A program made the position numbers and the translations under genes. Below are positions 14,771 through 25,352 of a stretch of DNA of 64,000 nt, piece after piece. Source of the DNA: Prochlorococcus sp. AG-355-I20 (GTDB lineage: Bacteria > Cyanobacteriota > Cyanobacteriia > PCC-6307 > Cyanobiaceae); NCBI GenBank assembly GCA_003280895.1, contig QCDM01000001.1, forward strand, positions 116,193-180,192, in the 5' to 3' direction. Position 1 is the first letter of the stretch, and every line of letters begins with the position of its first letter. The notes beneath the pieces were generated by a model. That model was not told the DNA's origin, did no database searches, and was given only the letters and a program-made list of their open reading frames with translations.

Positions 14771-15934
14771 ATGATATTAATAAATATCCTCTTAATTCTT
14801 TTAATTTTTTTAATTCTTTCAGATTTATATTTTAAAAACTCACCCAAATCAAAGTTAAAATTGGTACCTATAAATTACAAAATCAAAAAAAAGGATGGTT
14901 TAAACGAATTAATTATTGATTTAAAAATAACTAATAAAAGTAAAACCAAAGAGACGATGGTTTCTAATATAAATTTTGAATTAGATTTTTTTAAAAGTAA
15001 AGGTAACGAATATTGCCAAAATTTTAATTATCAAGAAGATATTTATATATATGAAAATAATAAAATTAAGAATTTAAATAATTACTGGCCAACAACAATT
15101 ATCAAGTCAAATTCAGAATTATTTGTAAGAATCATATATAAATTTAGTAATAATTTTAGAAAAAAAATAAAATATCTATGGTTAAAAATATATTGGGAGA
15201 AATATGGACATTTTGGTATTTCAAATTATAAGGATTGTTTGTTAATTAATTTAGATGGTCAAAAACAAAGGGCCAATGATGTTTCTGAAATTCCAATAAA
15301 TAATAAATATAAAGCTTTTGCTATTAAAACTGATTTACTTGGTTGCTTTGATAACCCAGTAAATACTGTGATTGAATACTGCAAAGGAATTGTAGAAAAA
15401 AATGATATTTTAACAATCGGTGAGAGTCCGCTAGCGATTATGCAAAATAGATATATCTCCCCTCAAAATTTACAGTATAGTTTATTTTCGAAAGCTTTAT
15501 GTTATTTTTTTCACCCTACAAGCAGTCTCGCAACAGCTTGTGGCATGCAATTATTAATAAATAAAATCGGAGTCACAAGAATAACCTTTGCACTATTTGT
15601 TGGATTTCTCTTCAAATTAGTTGGTATTAAAGGTATGTTTTATAGGTTAACTGGTTCAGAATCATCACTCATTGATGATATAAGCGGTACAGTTGTACCT
15701 TACGACAAGAGTATAGTTATGGGTCCTATAAATGCGGATTTATTTTGCAAGGAGGTCTCGAACCATCTAAATATAGATGTTGCTGTTGTCGATGTTAATG
15801 ATCTTGGAGGTGTGAAAGTCTTAGCTAGTTCAAATAAAAAAGTAAATAAAATACTCAAAAAAAACTTAATATCTAATCCAGCTGGCAATGGAGATGAAAA
15901 AACCCCTATAGTATTAATAAGAGAAAATAAGTAA
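14771..15934 (+). CDS. CofE-like F420-0:gamma-glutamyl ligase family protein, membrane-anchored
   Basis: One N-terminal hydrophobic helix (ILINILLILLIFLILSDLYF) is followed by a cyanobacterium-specific domain to about residue 175. A CofE-type domain then contains AIKTDLLGCFDNPV, ILTIGESPLAIMQ, a GSESSLIDDISGTVVPYD segment and a VAVVDVNDLGG strand. CofE adds glutamates to coenzyme F420 precursors. Picocyanobacteria are not known to make full F420, so the substrate here is unknown. It abuts the next gene without a gap, so it is part of an operon. Confidence 0.8.
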   Translation: MILINILLILLIFLILSDLYFKNSPKSKLKLVPINYKIKKKDGLNELIIDLKITNKSKTKETMVSNINFELDFFKSKGNEYCQNFNYQEDIYIYENNKIKNLNNYWPTTIIKSNSELFVRIIYKFSNNFRKKIKYLWLKIYWEKYGHFGISNYKDCLLINLDGQKQRANDVSEIPINNKYKAFAIKTDLLGCFDNPVNTVIEYCKGIVEKNDILTIGESPLAIMQNRYISPQNLQYSLFSKALCYFFHPTSSLATACGMQLLINKIGVTRITFALFVGFLFKLVGIKGMFYRLTGSESSLIDDISGTVVPYDKSIVMGPINADLFCKEVSNHLNIDVAVVDVNDLGGVKVLASSNKKVNKILKKNLISNPAGNGDEKTPIVLIRENK

Positions 15935-16990
15935 ATGAAAAAAGATACCTCTTATTCTTTTCAATCTAAAAAAGGAATGGAAGTAACTTTTGAAGAACTC
16001 CATATAAGGCATATTAATCTTTTAATAGATATTAAAAATAAGGAATTGAATAATTGGTTTTTAAAGATGGCAATTATAAATACCTTTGATGACTTAAAAA
16101 TCTTCTTGAATAATCTAAAGAAAAATAAAAATAAATGCATAATTGCTATATATGGAAACGAAATTATTGGTTATTTGAATATTTTTCCTTTAAACAAAAA
16201 AGAGACTTGCTTAAAAATATCTAAGCCCAAGTTGATTAATAGCAAGTGTTCTCTAACAGATAAACAATTAACTTTAGGATTGATAAAAAAATCTATCTCA
16301 ATAAAAGAAAACAAAACTTCAAGTTGGATAATTAATTCAGATATAAATAATGTTGACCTTATATCAAACGCAAGAGAATTAGGCTTTCAACCGTTAGGAG
16401 AGATAATCCTTTGGGATGGTTCTGATCAAAATAAACCTACAAATCAAAATACCAATGCCTATACATTTATTAATGAATTCCAAAAAATTAATAAACAAAA
16501 TGTATTAAAAATAGTTAATTTCATAAGATCTAATCAATCACCCTTAATAAGAAATATTTTAGATTTTGATCAAGACGACATTCTTAAAAGAAATAACTCT
16601 AATAGTGGTGCCTTAATATATGAAAATTCAGTTTTATGTACAATTTTAAAAGATATTAATTATCAAAATGAGGAAATTTATACTTTAACAATAAGTAGAT
16701 ATTGGGATAATAGATTTAATTCTATTTTAAAAGAATTTATAAAAAGTTTTTTTGAAAAATCACCTGTTTCATATTTAAAAACCTATAAAGAAAATTCTCA
16801 ATTAAATGTTTTTCTCGAAGAGTGTAATATCAAAGAAAAAAATCAAGAAATAATTCTTATTAGGAACACAATAATTAAGAATGAAGCCAAACAAGTAAAT
16901 ATAATAAATCAATCTTTGGAATCAATCTTTGAAAAATTAAGTCCACAAGGTAATCCATATCCATCTCCTTTTCCATTAAAAACAAAGTGA
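15935..16990 (+). CDS. Possible tandem GNAT-like protein upstream of ruvX
   Basis: The 351-residue soluble protein appears to have two similar alpha/beta halves, each with GNAT-like elements. In the first, [19 protein letters not shown] resembles the central acetyltransferase strands and [13 protein letters not shown] the usual C-terminal region. The second half (from about 190) has a parallel pattern ([17 protein letters not shown]). The acetyl-CoA-binding loop is not clear. It starts directly at the CofE-like stop and overlaps the ruvX start by 4 bases (GTGA). Function is unknown. Confidence 0.6.
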   Translation: MKKDTSYSFQSKKGMEVTFEELHIRHINLLIDIKNKELNNWFLKMAIINTFDDLKIFLNNLKKNKNKCIIAIYGNEIIGYLNIFPLNKKETCLKISKPKLINSKCSLTDKQLTLGLIKKSISIKENKTSSWIINSDINNVDLISNARELGFQPLGEIILWDGSDQNKPTNQNTNAYTFINEFQKINKQNVLKIVNFIRSNQSPLIRNILDFDQDDILKRNNSNSGALIYENSVLCTILKDINYQNEEIYTLTISRYWDNRFNSILKEFIKSFFEKSPVSYLKTYKENSQLNVFLEECNIKEKNQEIILIRNTIIKNEAKQVNIINQSLESIFEKLSPQGNPYPSPFPLKTK

Positions 16991-17448
16991 AATTTTGCAA
17001 ACCCAAACCCAAGTCAATTTTGAGTTTGGATATAGGTACCAAAAGAATAGGATTAGCTTATTGTGATCCCCTTTGCATAACATCAAATATACTTCCAGCA
17101 GTAAAAAGATTTAAAAATAATCAAGAGATTAAAATCATTAGAGATTATATATATGAATTTAATTTGACTGGTTTTATTGTGGGTATTCCGCTAGATGAGG
17201 AAGGTAAAATGACCACTCAAGCTATTGACTGTAAAAATTACGGTCAATTACTTTCAAATGAATTAAATCTTCCATTTTCTTATGTCAATGAACATAGTTC
17301 AACTTGGGAATCTTCAGAAAGATTTGGAATAAAAAAAGATAAATCCGGATTGATTGATAGTTTTTCAGCAAAAATAATACTTGAACAATGGATCGAAGAG
17401 GGTCCTGAATTAGAAGAAATAGCTGGTAAACATCAGATAAAATATTAG
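16987..17448 (+). CDS. ruvX: RuvX/YqgF, putative Holliday junction resolvase
   Basis: An RNase H-fold nuclease-like protein of 153 residues. [16 protein letters not shown] gives the first acidic residue, [11 protein letters not shown] the conserved loop, VNEHSST the second acidic site and [14 protein letters not shown] the last Asp. Family members act in 16S rRNA 5'-end maturation or resolve recombination intermediates. The GTG start overlaps the stop of the preceding gene by 4 bases, indicating coupled translation. Confidence 0.9.
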   Translation: MKFCKPKPKSILSLDIGTKRIGLAYCDPLCITSNILPAVKRFKNNQEIKIIRDYIYEFNLTGFIVGIPLDEEGKMTTQAIDCKNYGQLLSNELNLPFSYVNEHSSTWESSERFGIKKDKSGLIDSFSAKIILEQWIEEGPELEEIAGKHQIKY

Positions 17449-17474
17449 TATTAAAAAGGATAAATAATTTTTAA

Positions 17475-18011
17475 ATGAAAGAAGCCAATTCAAATGATAA
17501 TTATGATGCACAGACTCTTTTATTAAATGACTCAAATGGAAACGAGCTATTTTGTTATCTTGAACAATTAGTAAGTATTGAGGGCCAAGAATATGCTTTA
17601 TTAACGCCAGTTGATACTCCAGTAAGTCTTTTTAAGATAAATGAAAAAGATGAACCTGAATTAATTGAGAAAATAGATAAAAATGAACAAATACTAAAAA
17701 ATGCTGAAGCAGTTCTTCAAGAACATGATTTAAGACTTATCAGATCAGCAGTTACATTAACAGTATCAGGAGAACTTGAAGAACCAATTTACGATGAATT
17801 AGAAGAAGATTACGTCGATGATGATAGTGAGAGTTATGAATTGCTCGTTAACTTTAATCTTTTTGATCAAGAATATGGTTTATATATACCACTAGATCCT
17901 TTTTTTATTGTGGGTAGATTAAAAGACAAAGTTGTCTTATTAGTTGAAGATGATGAGTTCGATAGAATTCAACCTTTGATTGAAACTGAGCTTGAAAAAA
18001 GTAGTTCTTAA
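17475..18011 (+). CDS. DUF3727-family cyanobacterial protein
   Basis: A very acidic 178-residue soluble protein. It has two repeats of a beta-rich module: LNDSNGNELFCYLEQLVSIEGQEYALLTPVDTPV near the start, and NFNLFDQEYGLYIPLDPFFIVGRL near the end. A strongly acidic linker (EELEEDYVDDDSESYE) joins them. This is the pattern of the DUF3727 group, which in cyanobacteria is usually found near ruvX. Its function is not known. It lies between ruvX and a YqeG-type phosphatase gene in one compact run. Confidence 0.8.
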   Translation: MKEANSNDNYDAQTLLLNDSNGNELFCYLEQLVSIEGQEYALLTPVDTPVSLFKINEKDEPELIEKIDKNEQILKNAEAVLQEHDLRLIRSAVTLTVSGELEEPIYDELEEDYVDDDSESYELLVNFNLFDQEYGLYIPLDPFFIVGRLKDKVVLLVEDDEFDRIQPLIETELEKSSS

Positions 18012-18016
18012 AATCA

Positions 18017-18511
18017 ATGAGATCTATCCTAAAAGTCAATTGGGATTCAGACTTACCAATATATAATATTTCTCAATCTGAATTGCAAAAAAAAGGAATT
18101 AATTCTTTATTGCTAGATGTGGATGGAACTCTAGTAAATAGAAAATCTAATATGATCCCAAAAGCTGTAAAAAATTGGATCTTAGAATCTAAAAAACTTT
18201 TCTCCTTGTATCTAATAAGTAATAATCCATCAAAAAAAAGAATCGCAAAAATAGCGAAAGAATTAAATTTAAGGTATAAATACAATGCATCAAAACCAAG
18301 AAAAAAAGCAACTTTGTCTGCTATCAAAGAAATTGGCAGAGAGCCAAAAAATATAGCCATTATTGGCGACAGGATTTTTACAGATATTATTGTTGGCAAT
18401 AGATGTGATATAAAAACAATATTAGTTAAGCGATTAAATAGAGATGGCTTGCCTATAAAATTTAATTTAACTTTGATAATAGAAAAATTAATTTCTCATT
18501 TTATAAAATGA
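18017..18511 (+). CDS. HAD superfamily phosphatase, YqeG type
   Basis: The HAD motifs are present in order: motif [11 protein letters not shown], motif [11 protein letters not shown], Lys in KPRKKA, and motif [15 protein letters not shown]. The length of 164 residues and lack of a large cap domain fit subfamily IIIA, the YqeG/GEP4 group. In yeast GEP4 is a phosphatidylglycerophosphate phosphatase, so a PGP phosphatase role complementing pgsA in this window is a reasonable inference. The last codons overlap proB by 4 bases (ATGA). Confidence 0.85.
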   Translation: MRSILKVNWDSDLPIYNISQSELQKKGINSLLLDVDGTLVNRKSNMIPKAVKNWILESKKLFSLYLISNNPSKKRIAKIAKELNLRYKYNASKPRKKATLSAIKEIGREPKNIAIIGDRIFTDIIVGNRCDIKTILVKRLNRDGLPIKFNLTLIIEKLISHFIK

Positions 18512-19590
18512 AAACTTGGGTTATAAAAATTGGTACTAGTATTTTAAGAGGAACAGAGGAAACATCTACAGAAGAAGTTATTGAAAACCTTTCTAGATCC
18601 TTTACAAATTTTCTTTCAAAAGGAAACAAATTAATTTTAGTAACTAGTGGAGCCGTCGGATTAGGTTGCCAAAAATTAAATATTAAAACGAGACCAAATG
18701 ATTTAAGTACCCTTCAAGCTACTGCTGCAGTAGGTCAAGTTAATTTAATGTCCTTATACGATAAAGTATTTAATAAATTAGGTCATAATATTGCTCAAAT
18801 TTTAATAACTAAAGCTGATTTCAATTCACGAGAATCCTTTAATAACGCTTCTAAAACTTTAAAAAAATTAATCGATTTAAATGTTATTCCAATAGTAAAT
18901 GAAAATGATACCGTAGCAAATGAAGAGCTTAAATATGGAGATAATGACACCCTCTCTGCTTTAGTTGCCTTGGCTATAAATGCTAACAAGCTTATTTTAT
19001 TAACCGATATTGAAAATCTATACTCAAAAGATCCACGTAATAATCAAGATGCGCAGCCTATTAAAGAAGTACATAATAGTGAATTAAAGGATATTAAAGA
19101 TAAAAATAATCAAAACTCAAATAATGAATGGGGAACAGGAGGAATTTCTACAAAATTAATTTCTGCAGAAATAGCAACAAAAGGAGGAGTCGAAGTCCAA
19201 CTAGTTGATGGAACTAATAAAAAAAACTTAATTGAAATTTTTAATGATAATAAAATTGGAACTTTATTTTATCCATTAGAAAAACCTATAGGAAACAAAA
19301 AAAGTTGGCTTTCACATGCAATTCAAACAGTAGGGAAAATCACTTTAGATGATGGCGCTTCATTTGCAATCAAAAAAAAAGGTGCCTCACTTTTAGCGGT
19401 TGGTGTTAAGAATGTAGAAGGAAACTTTACGATTAATCAGGCAGTTAAAATCGTAAATACAAATGATAAAGAGGTTGCAAAAGGTTTAGTATCAATAAGT
19501 AGCGACAAATTAAGAAGTATCTTAAATAATAAAGAAAATAACAACTCCTCGATAATTGTCGTACACAGAGATGTTCTTGCTCTCTCTTAG
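18508..19590 (+). CDS. proB: Glutamate 5-kinase, proline biosynthesis
   Basis: An amino-acid kinase domain with [10 protein letters not shown] at the N-terminus, [28 protein letters not shown], and [10 protein letters not shown] for substrate and ATP binding. A PUA domain covers about residues 280-355. At 360 residues it is the normal long form. It phosphorylates glutamate in the first step of proline synthesis and is usually feedback-inhibited by proline. It overlaps the YqeG-type gene by 4 bases. Confidence 0.96.
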   Translation: MKTWVIKIGTSILRGTEETSTEEVIENLSRSFTNFLSKGNKLILVTSGAVGLGCQKLNIKTRPNDLSTLQATAAVGQVNLMSLYDKVFNKLGHNIAQILITKADFNSRESFNNASKTLKKLIDLNVIPIVNENDTVANEELKYGDNDTLSALVALAINANKLILLTDIENLYSKDPRNNQDAQPIKEVHNSELKDIKDKNNQNSNNEWGTGGISTKLISAEIATKGGVEVQLVDGTNKKNLIEIFNDNKIGTLFYPLEKPIGNKKSWLSHAIQTVGKITLDDGASFAIKKKGASLLAVGVKNVEGNFTINQAVKIVNTNDKEVAKGLVSISSDKLRSILNNKENNNSSIIVVHRDVLALS

Positions 19591-19610
19591 AAAAAAATTA
19601 AAACTGAAAA

Positions 19611-20645
19611 ATGCTTTTAAGTGATTTAGTTGATCTAATAAAAAAAGGAAATTCAAATTTTATTAGTGCTAATATTTTCGAAGATTTAAATATAGATGAT
19701 GCTGCCTCATTAGATGCTGCAGTTAAACATCAAATATCTTTTTTAGAAGAAAATAATATACTTAAAGAAAAATTAGATCAAACTAAAGCATCAGCAATAA
19801 TAACTACTAACAACGATGAAATCGTTTGTGCCCTAAAAAAACTCAATATATCCAACATAATCGTTAAAAATCCAAGAATTGCATTTGCAGAAGTATTGGA
19901 TTATTTATATAAAACTATCAATTTCAAACCAGGAATTCATGCTTCAGCAGTTATAGATAAAACAGCAATAATTGGAGCAGATTGCCATATTGGACCTAAT
20001 GTCTATATTGGAGAAAATACCGTAATTGGAGACAATAATCATATTCTTCCTGGATCATCAATTTTAGGCAATGTTCAAATAGGAAATAATAATATAATTC
20101 ATCCAAATTGTGTTATTTACGAAAATACCACTCTAAAAAATAATTGTGTAATTAATTCAAATTCTGTTATTGGATCTGAGGGATTTGGTTTTATTCCTGA
20201 AAATGGCAAATGGGTAAAGATGCCGCAAAAAGGTGGTGTAAAAATAATGAGTTTTGTAGAAATTGGAACTAATTGTTGTATTGATAGACCCGCAGTTGGA
20301 TTTACTTTTATTGATGAGGGAACAAAGTTGGATAATTTAATACAAATAGGTCATGGCGTAAAAATTGGAAAGAATTGTGCATTTGCAGCTCAAGTTGGTA
20401 TCGCTGGAGGCGCAAATATTGGAGATGGTGTTATTTTGGCAGGGCAAGTAGGAGTCAATAATAGAGTAAAAGTTGGTAATAATGTCATTGCGAGTTCAAA
20501 ATGCGGAATCCATTGTGACATTGAAGATGGCAAGGTAATAAGTGGTTTCCCTGCGATGGAAAATAAATCATGGCTAAGGAGTTCAAGTATTTTTAAAAAA
20601 TTACCAGAATTAGCAAAAAAACTTAGACAATTAGACAAGCAATAA
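19611..20645 (+). CDS. lpxD: UDP-3-O-acylglucosamine N-acyltransferase, lipid A pathway
   Basis: An N-terminal LpxD domain (about 1-100) is followed by a left-handed beta-helix of hexapeptide repeats such as IGPNVY, IGENTV and IGDGVI. The likely catalytic His is in LIQIGHGVKIGKN, in the same position as in E. coli LpxD. It adds the second acyl chain to the lipid A precursor in the cytoplasm. It follows proB by 20 bases and precedes leuB by 28. Confidence 0.95.
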   Translation: MLLSDLVDLIKKGNSNFISANIFEDLNIDDAASLDAAVKHQISFLEENNILKEKLDQTKASAIITTNNDEIVCALKKLNISNIIVKNPRIAFAEVLDYLYKTINFKPGIHASAVIDKTAIIGADCHIGPNVYIGENTVIGDNNHILPGSSILGNVQIGNNNIIHPNCVIYENTTLKNNCVINSNSVIGSEGFGFIPENGKWVKMPQKGGVKIMSFVEIGTNCCIDRPAVGFTFIDEGTKLDNLIQIGHGVKIGKNCAFAAQVGIAGGANIGDGVILAGQVGVNNRVKVGNNVIASSKCGIHCDIEDGKVISGFPAMENKSWLRSSSIFKKLPELAKKLRQLDKQ

Positions 20646-20673
20646 TTTATTGTTCTATTAAACAAAAATTTAA

Positions 20674-21747
20674 ATGAAGAAATATAAGATTGTTTTATTG
20701 TCAGGAGACGGAATTGGACCAGAGATTTCAGAAGTTTCAAAAAAAGTTTTAAAAAAGCTTTCAAAAAATCATAATTTCGATATTGAGATTATTGAAAAAT
20801 TATTTGGAGGGATAGCGTATGAAAAATATGGTACTCCTGCTCCAGATGAGACACTAGATCAATGTAAAAAAAGTGACGCAGTACTTTTAGCATGTGTTGG
20901 AGATATTAAATATGATTCTCTTGCGAGAGAATTAAGGCCAGAAAGTGGGTTACTAAAGTTAAGATCTGCCCTAAACCTTTTCGCAAATATCAGGCCTGTC
21001 AAAATAAGAAAATCTCTATTAGATGCAAGTACATTAAAAAAAGAAATCGTTGAGCATGTAGATCTTATTGTTGTAAGAGAATTAATAGGAGGAATTTATT
21101 TTGGAAAACCAAGAGGACACATAACAAATACAAAAATCCCAAAAGCTTTCAATACGATGGTTTATGATTCGACTGAAATAGAAAGAATAACCGAAATAGC
21201 AATAAAAATTGCTAACCAAAGAAATAAAAAAATATGTTCTGTTGATAAATCAAACGTTCTTGAGGTTAGTCAATTGTGGAGAGATACAGTTTTAAATATC
21301 ACCTCAAAAGATAAAAATATATCTATAAGCAATATGTACGTTGATAATGCAGCAATGCAATTAGTTAGAGATCCTGGTCAATTTGATGTGATTTTAACTA
21401 GTAATTTATTTGGAGATATTTTAAGCGATTTAGCCGCAATGTTAACTGGTTCTATTGGTATGCTTCCATCTGCTTCTTTAAACAATAATGGCCCAGGCGT
21501 TTTTGAACCTGTTCATGGTTCGGCTCCTGATATAGCGGGTAAAAACATAGCTAATCCTATTGCAATGCTTTTATCTGCTTCCATGATGTTAAAAATTGGA
21601 TTAAATGAAGAAGAAGCTGCAGAAAATTTAGAAACTGCCATTGATAAAGTTTTATCAAAAGGATTTAGAACAGCAGATTTAGCTGATGGGTCTACTGAAG
21701 TTTTATCTTGCAGTGAAATCGGAGATAAAATAATGGATGAAATTTAA
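20674..21747 (+). CDS. leuB: 3-isopropylmalate dehydrogenase, leucine biosynthesis
   Basis: Full length at 357 residues. Conserved features are GDGIGPEI at the start, RPESGLLKLRSALNLFANIRPV for substrate binding, RELIGGIYFG, the metal-binding NLFGDILSDLAAM segment, and the NAD-binding FEPVHGSAPDIAG. It oxidises and decarboxylates 3-isopropylmalate. It is the last gene of the long same-strand run that begins at the DUF3685 gene. Confidence 0.97.
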   Translation: MKKYKIVLLSGDGIGPEISEVSKKVLKKLSKNHNFDIEIIEKLFGGIAYEKYGTPAPDETLDQCKKSDAVLLACVGDIKYDSLARELRPESGLLKLRSALNLFANIRPVKIRKSLLDASTLKKEIVEHVDLIVVRELIGGIYFGKPRGHITNTKIPKAFNTMVYDSTEIERITEIAIKIANQRNKKICSVDKSNVLEVSQLWRDTVLNITSKDKNISISNMYVDNAAMQLVRDPGQFDVILTSNLFGDILSDLAAMLTGSIGMLPSASLNNNGPGVFEPVHGSAPDIAGKNIANPIAMLLSASMMLKIGLNEEEAAENLETAIDKVLSKGFRTADLADGSTEVLSCSEIGDKIMDEI

Positions 21748-21837
21748 TAAAAAAATTAATAAATAAAAAAATATTTTTAAGTAAAACATAAAGTTGGCAT
21801 ATGACCTGTCAGAATCATTAGATATTGTTTTTAAAAA

Positions 21838-22734
21838 ATGTCAAAACGTCATCCAGTAGTTGCTGTAACAGGATCTTCAGGAGCAGGAACAAGTACAGTA
21901 AAAAGAGCCTTTGAGCATATTTTTGCCAGAGAAGATATTGTTCCCGCAGTTGTTGAAGGTGATAGTTACCACAGATTTGAAAGAATGCCTATGAAAAAAG
22001 CTATGGCAGACGCTCTTTCAAAAGGTGAAAATTTCTCACATTTTGGTCCAGAGGCTAATCTTTTTGACAAGCTAGAAGAACTTTTTAAAATCTATGGTGA
22101 AACTGGAGGAGGGAAGAAAAGATATTATTTACATAGTCTTGAAGAAGCAGAAGAACATAATACAAGACTTGGGACATCCCTAGAACCTGGGCAATTTACT
22201 CCATGGGAAGATATTCCTGAGGGAACAGATGTACTTTTTTATGAAGGTTTGCATGGCGGGGTAGAAGGTGATGGATACAATGTTGCCTCTTATGCCGATC
22301 TACTTGTTGGAGTTGTTCCGATAACAAATTTAGAGTGGATTCAAAAAATCCATAGAGATAATGCAGAAAGAGGTTACTCAGCGGAAACCATTGTAGATAC
22401 TATATTGAGAAGAATGCCTGATTATATAAATCATATATGCCCACAATTCAGCAAAACCGATATTAATTTCCAAAGAATTCCCACAATTGACACTTCTAAT
22501 CCTTTCATATGCAGGAATATCCCAACTCCTGATGAGAGCTTTGTGATCATACATTTTAGAAAAGGGGCAAGAGAGAAATGGGGGATTGATTTTCAATACT
22601 TGCTTGGAATGATTAATGATTCATTTATGTCAAGTCCAACAAGTATCGTTGTAAATGGAGGTAAAATGGGATTCGCAATGGAACTAATTCTCACTCCAAT
22701 AATTCATAAAATGATTGAGGAGAAAAACAAATAA
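21838..22734 (+). CDS. prk: Phosphoribulokinase, proteobacterial (class I) type
   Basis: This enzyme makes ribulose-1,5-bisphosphate for RuBisCO. The P-loop GSSGAGTST lies at 12-20, followed by VVEGDSYHRFERMPM, FSHFGPEANLFDKLEELF, FYEGLHGGVEGD and VPTDTSNPF-like elements (IPTIDTSNPF). At 298 residues it resembles the short proteobacterial enzymes and E. coli PrkB, not the cyanobacterial/plant form of about 330 residues with its regulatory cysteine pair. Thioredoxin/CP12 light regulation of the classic kind is therefore not expected. A 90-base spacer separates it from leuB, so it probably has its own promoter. Confidence 0.92.
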   Translation: MSKRHPVVAVTGSSGAGTSTVKRAFEHIFAREDIVPAVVEGDSYHRFERMPMKKAMADALSKGENFSHFGPEANLFDKLEELFKIYGETGGGKKRYYLHSLEEAEEHNTRLGTSLEPGQFTPWEDIPEGTDVLFYEGLHGGVEGDGYNVASYADLLVGVVPITNLEWIQKIHRDNAERGYSAETIVDTILRRMPDYINHICPQFSKTDINFQRIPTIDTSNPFICRNIPTPDESFVIIHFRKGAREKWGIDFQYLLGMINDSFMSSPTSIVVNGGKMGFAMELILTPIIHKMIEEKNK

Positions 22735-22873
22735 TAATTAATTTTCGATTATCAACTTAAATCATTATTTTTTAATTTTGAAAAGTTTTTAATCTAGAGG
22801 ATCTCAAATTTTTATATATCTTTCTTGATAAAAGTACCTTACATAGATTTAAATAGAAAAAAAAGGAAAAGTT

Positions 22874-23755
22874 GTGTCATTAATCGACTGGTTTGCCGCA
22901 AGGCGTAAAGATCAATTTGTTGGGAAAGTTTCCCAAGATACTGACGAAGGAGATGGTTTGTGGGTTAAATGTTCAGAGTGTTCGCAAGTAGCCTATAGAA
23001 AAGACCTAATTTCAAATTTCAATGTTTGTAGTAATTGTGGACACCACAATAGGATTAATAGCGATGAAAGGATAAATATAATTGCTGATAAAAATTCATT
23101 CAAAGAATTTGATAGCTCACTAAGTCCTACAGATCCTTTGGGTTTTAAAGATAGAAGAGCGTATGCTGATCGAATTAAAGAAAGTCAAGCAGGTACAGGT
23201 TTAAGAGATGGAGTCGTAACAGGTATCTGTTCTGTGAATTCAATGCCTTTAGCATTAGCTGTTATGGATTTTAGATTTATGGGAGGATCCATGGGTTCAG
23301 TAGTTGGTGAAAAAATTACAAGGATAATTGAGAGAGCAACTTTGGAAAATTTTCCAATTCTTATTGTTTGCGCATCAGGAGGAGCAAGGATGCAAGAAGG
23401 TATGTTAAGTCTCATGCAAATGGCAAAAATATCTGGAGCACTAAAAAAACATAAAGAGAAAAATCTCCTATATATGCCCTTGTTAACTCATCCAACTACT
23501 GGAGGGGTAACAGCCAGCTTTGCGATGTTAGGTGATTTAATTTTGGCGGAACCTAAAGCACTTATTGGATTTGCTGGAAGAAGGGTTATAGAACAAACAT
23601 TAAGAGAAAAATTACCCGATAATTTTCAAACAGCTGAATATCTGCTTGAGCATGGTTTTGTTGATGTAATAGTGAAAAGGAAAGATCTCAAGGATACTCT
23701 GACTAAAATTTTAAAAATTCATGGTGTAAAAGAACTCGCAGAATCAAATATATAA
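22874..23755 (+). CDS. accD: Acetyl-CoA carboxylase carboxyltransferase beta subunit
   Basis: The zinc ribbon has C33-x2-C36 and C52-x2-C55. The crotonase-fold body contains [29 protein letters not shown] and [12 protein letters not shown], the conserved carboxyltransferase signatures. The start is GTG and the length 293 residues is normal. It pairs with AccA, encoded elsewhere, in the first step of fatty acid synthesis. A short secreted-protein gene begins one base after its stop. Confidence 0.96.
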   Translation: MSLIDWFAARRKDQFVGKVSQDTDEGDGLWVKCSECSQVAYRKDLISNFNVCSNCGHHNRINSDERINIIADKNSFKEFDSSLSPTDPLGFKDRRAYADRIKESQAGTGLRDGVVTGICSVNSMPLALAVMDFRFMGGSMGSVVGEKITRIIERATLENFPILIVCASGGARMQEGMLSLMQMAKISGALKKHKEKNLLYMPLLTHPTTGGVTASFAMLGDLILAEPKALIGFAGRRVIEQTLREKLPDNFQTAEYLLEHGFVDVIVKRKDLKDTLTKILKIHGVKELAESNI

Positions 23756-23756
23756 A

Positions 23757-24149
23757 ATGAGAATAATTTCTAATTTATTTTATTTTTCTTTAAGCCTTCT
23801 ACTCTTTATTTTAAACTTTACCTCCTATTCATATGCAATAGGAAATGTTGATTGGGTTCTCCTAAAAGAGAATGATGATGGGAAGGAATGGCTTGATAAA
23901 GGGAGTATTAAGTCGCTCCCAAATGGCGAAATAAGTGTGTTAACAAAGTTCTTTAAGAATCCAACTAATTCTGATGATGATGAAGAGTTATCACTTTATG
24001 TAATGAGAATTAATTGCAATGAAAAAAAGTTCAAAGATACATCAATAAATGGAATTCCTCAATTCAATTCAAAATGGCAAACTTCTAATAATGATGAACT
24101 TATAGATGTTGTTATTGAAAATAGCTGTTCAGAGTTTATTAATAAATAA
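23757..24149 (+). CDS. Secreted hypothetical protein, 130 aa
   Basis: A signal peptide (MRIISNLFYFSLSLLLFILN, cleavage near SYA at about 28) precedes a small beta-rich mature domain. Its core, NVDWVLLKENDDGKEWLDKGSI, together with two cysteines (C80, C124), recalls the surface-adhesin-E-like domain in which a substrate value is followed by a Trp-rich strand; this match is weak. It is placed between accD and an oxidoreductase with almost no spacing and is likely co-transcribed. Function unknown. Confidence 0.65.
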   Translation: MRIISNLFYFSLSLLLFILNFTSYSYAIGNVDWVLLKENDDGKEWLDKGSIKSLPNGEISVLTKFFKNPTNSDDDEELSLYVMRINCNEKKFKDTSINGIPQFNSKWQTSNNDELIDVVIENSCSEFINK

Positions 24150-24151
24150 GA

Positions 24152-25249
24152 ATGAATACTAAAAATAAAAAATTAAAAATAGCAATCGCTGGACTAGGAT
24201 TTGGGAAAAAAGTTCATTTAGAGGCATTAAAAGAGTCTGATCACTTAACTCCTGTAGCAATTTATCATTACGAGAAAAAGCAAAAATCGATATTAGAAAA
24301 AGAAACGGGCTTAGATTTTTTTCACAATTGGGAAGACTTAGTTAAATCTCCAAATATTGATGGAATTATTATTGCAACTCCTCCCGAATCAAGATTTAAG
24401 TTAGCAAAACAAGCCCTTGAGAACAATAAAAATTTGCTCCTAGAAAAACCCGTTTCAATATCCTCTTCAGAAATTGAAGAGCTTCAGAGAATATCTTTGA
24501 TTAATAATTTAAGCGTAGGTGTTGATTTTGAATATAGAGCAGTACCTCTTTTCCTTCAGACAAAAAAGCTTATTGATGAAAATATCTTAGGAGATATATA
24601 TTTAGTCAAATTAGATTGGTTAATGGGCAGTAGATCCGACCCCAAAAGATTCTGGAATTGGTACTCATTGGAAGAAAAAGGTGGAGGAGTTATTGGTGCT
24701 TTAGGTACTCATGCATTTGATATGTTGAATTGGTTTTTTGGAGAAGCAATAAACGTGTCTGGCAAGTTAGCAACATCAATAAAAAAAAGACCTTTACCTA
24801 ATTCATCTGATTTAAATGATGTTACGAGTGAAGATGTATGTTTAGCTAATATAGAAATATCAAACTACAGCTCAAATCTTTTTCCATGTCAGGTATCTTT
24901 ATCATCAATTTCTAAAAATGGTAGAGGATTTAGTTTAGAAATATATGGAAGCGAAGGTTCACTAATTCTTAAAAGCGAAAACCAAAAAGATTATGTACAT
25001 GGTTTTAATTTGAAATATTCAAACAACGAAAATAAAATACAAAATCTATCTGCAGATTCAAGTTTTAATTTTGAAAAAACGTGGACTGATGGGAGAATAG
25101 CTCCAGTTTTGAGAATTCAAAATTTATGGGCTCAGAGTATAATTAATGGAACACCCTTAATACCAGGCTTATCCGAGGGACTTGCTAGTCATAAAGTTTG
25201 CGAAGCCATAAGAGAATCTTCCAAAAGTGGATTAAGTATCAAAATTTAA
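24152..25249 (+). CDS. Gfo/Idh/MocA family oxidoreductase
   Basis: The N-terminal Rossmann fold begins IAIAGLGFGKKVHLEAL (10-26) and includes GIIIATPPESRFKLA and LLLEKPVSIS, the conserved EKP motif. The C-terminal alpha/beta domain contains GGGVIGALGTHAFDMLNWFFG with the His-Asp substrate region. At 365 residues it fits NAD(P)-dependent sugar or cyclitol dehydrogenases; the substrate cannot be read from the sequence. It starts two bases after the secreted-protein gene. Confidence 0.85.
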   Translation: MNTKNKKLKIAIAGLGFGKKVHLEALKESDHLTPVAIYHYEKKQKSILEKETGLDFFHNWEDLVKSPNIDGIIIATPPESRFKLAKQALENNKNLLLEKPVSISSSEIEELQRISLINNLSVGVDFEYRAVPLFLQTKKLIDENILGDIYLVKLDWLMGSRSDPKRFWNWYSLEEKGGGVIGALGTHAFDMLNWFFGEAINVSGKLATSIKKRPLPNSSDLNDVTSEDVCLANIEISNYSSNLFPCQVSLSSISKNGRGFSLEIYGSEGSLILKSENQKDYVHGFNLKYSNNENKIQNLSADSSFNFEKTWTDGRIAPVLRIQNLWAQSIINGTPLIPGLSEGLASHKVCEAIRESSKSGLSIKI

Positions 25250-25352
25250 GGCTATACATTTATAAGTAGCAATTATCACCCGATAAAGTATTGGATTGAT
25301 TTTATTTTTTTTTCATATTCTGGAAAAATCAATTGAATTGAATTATTAAAGA

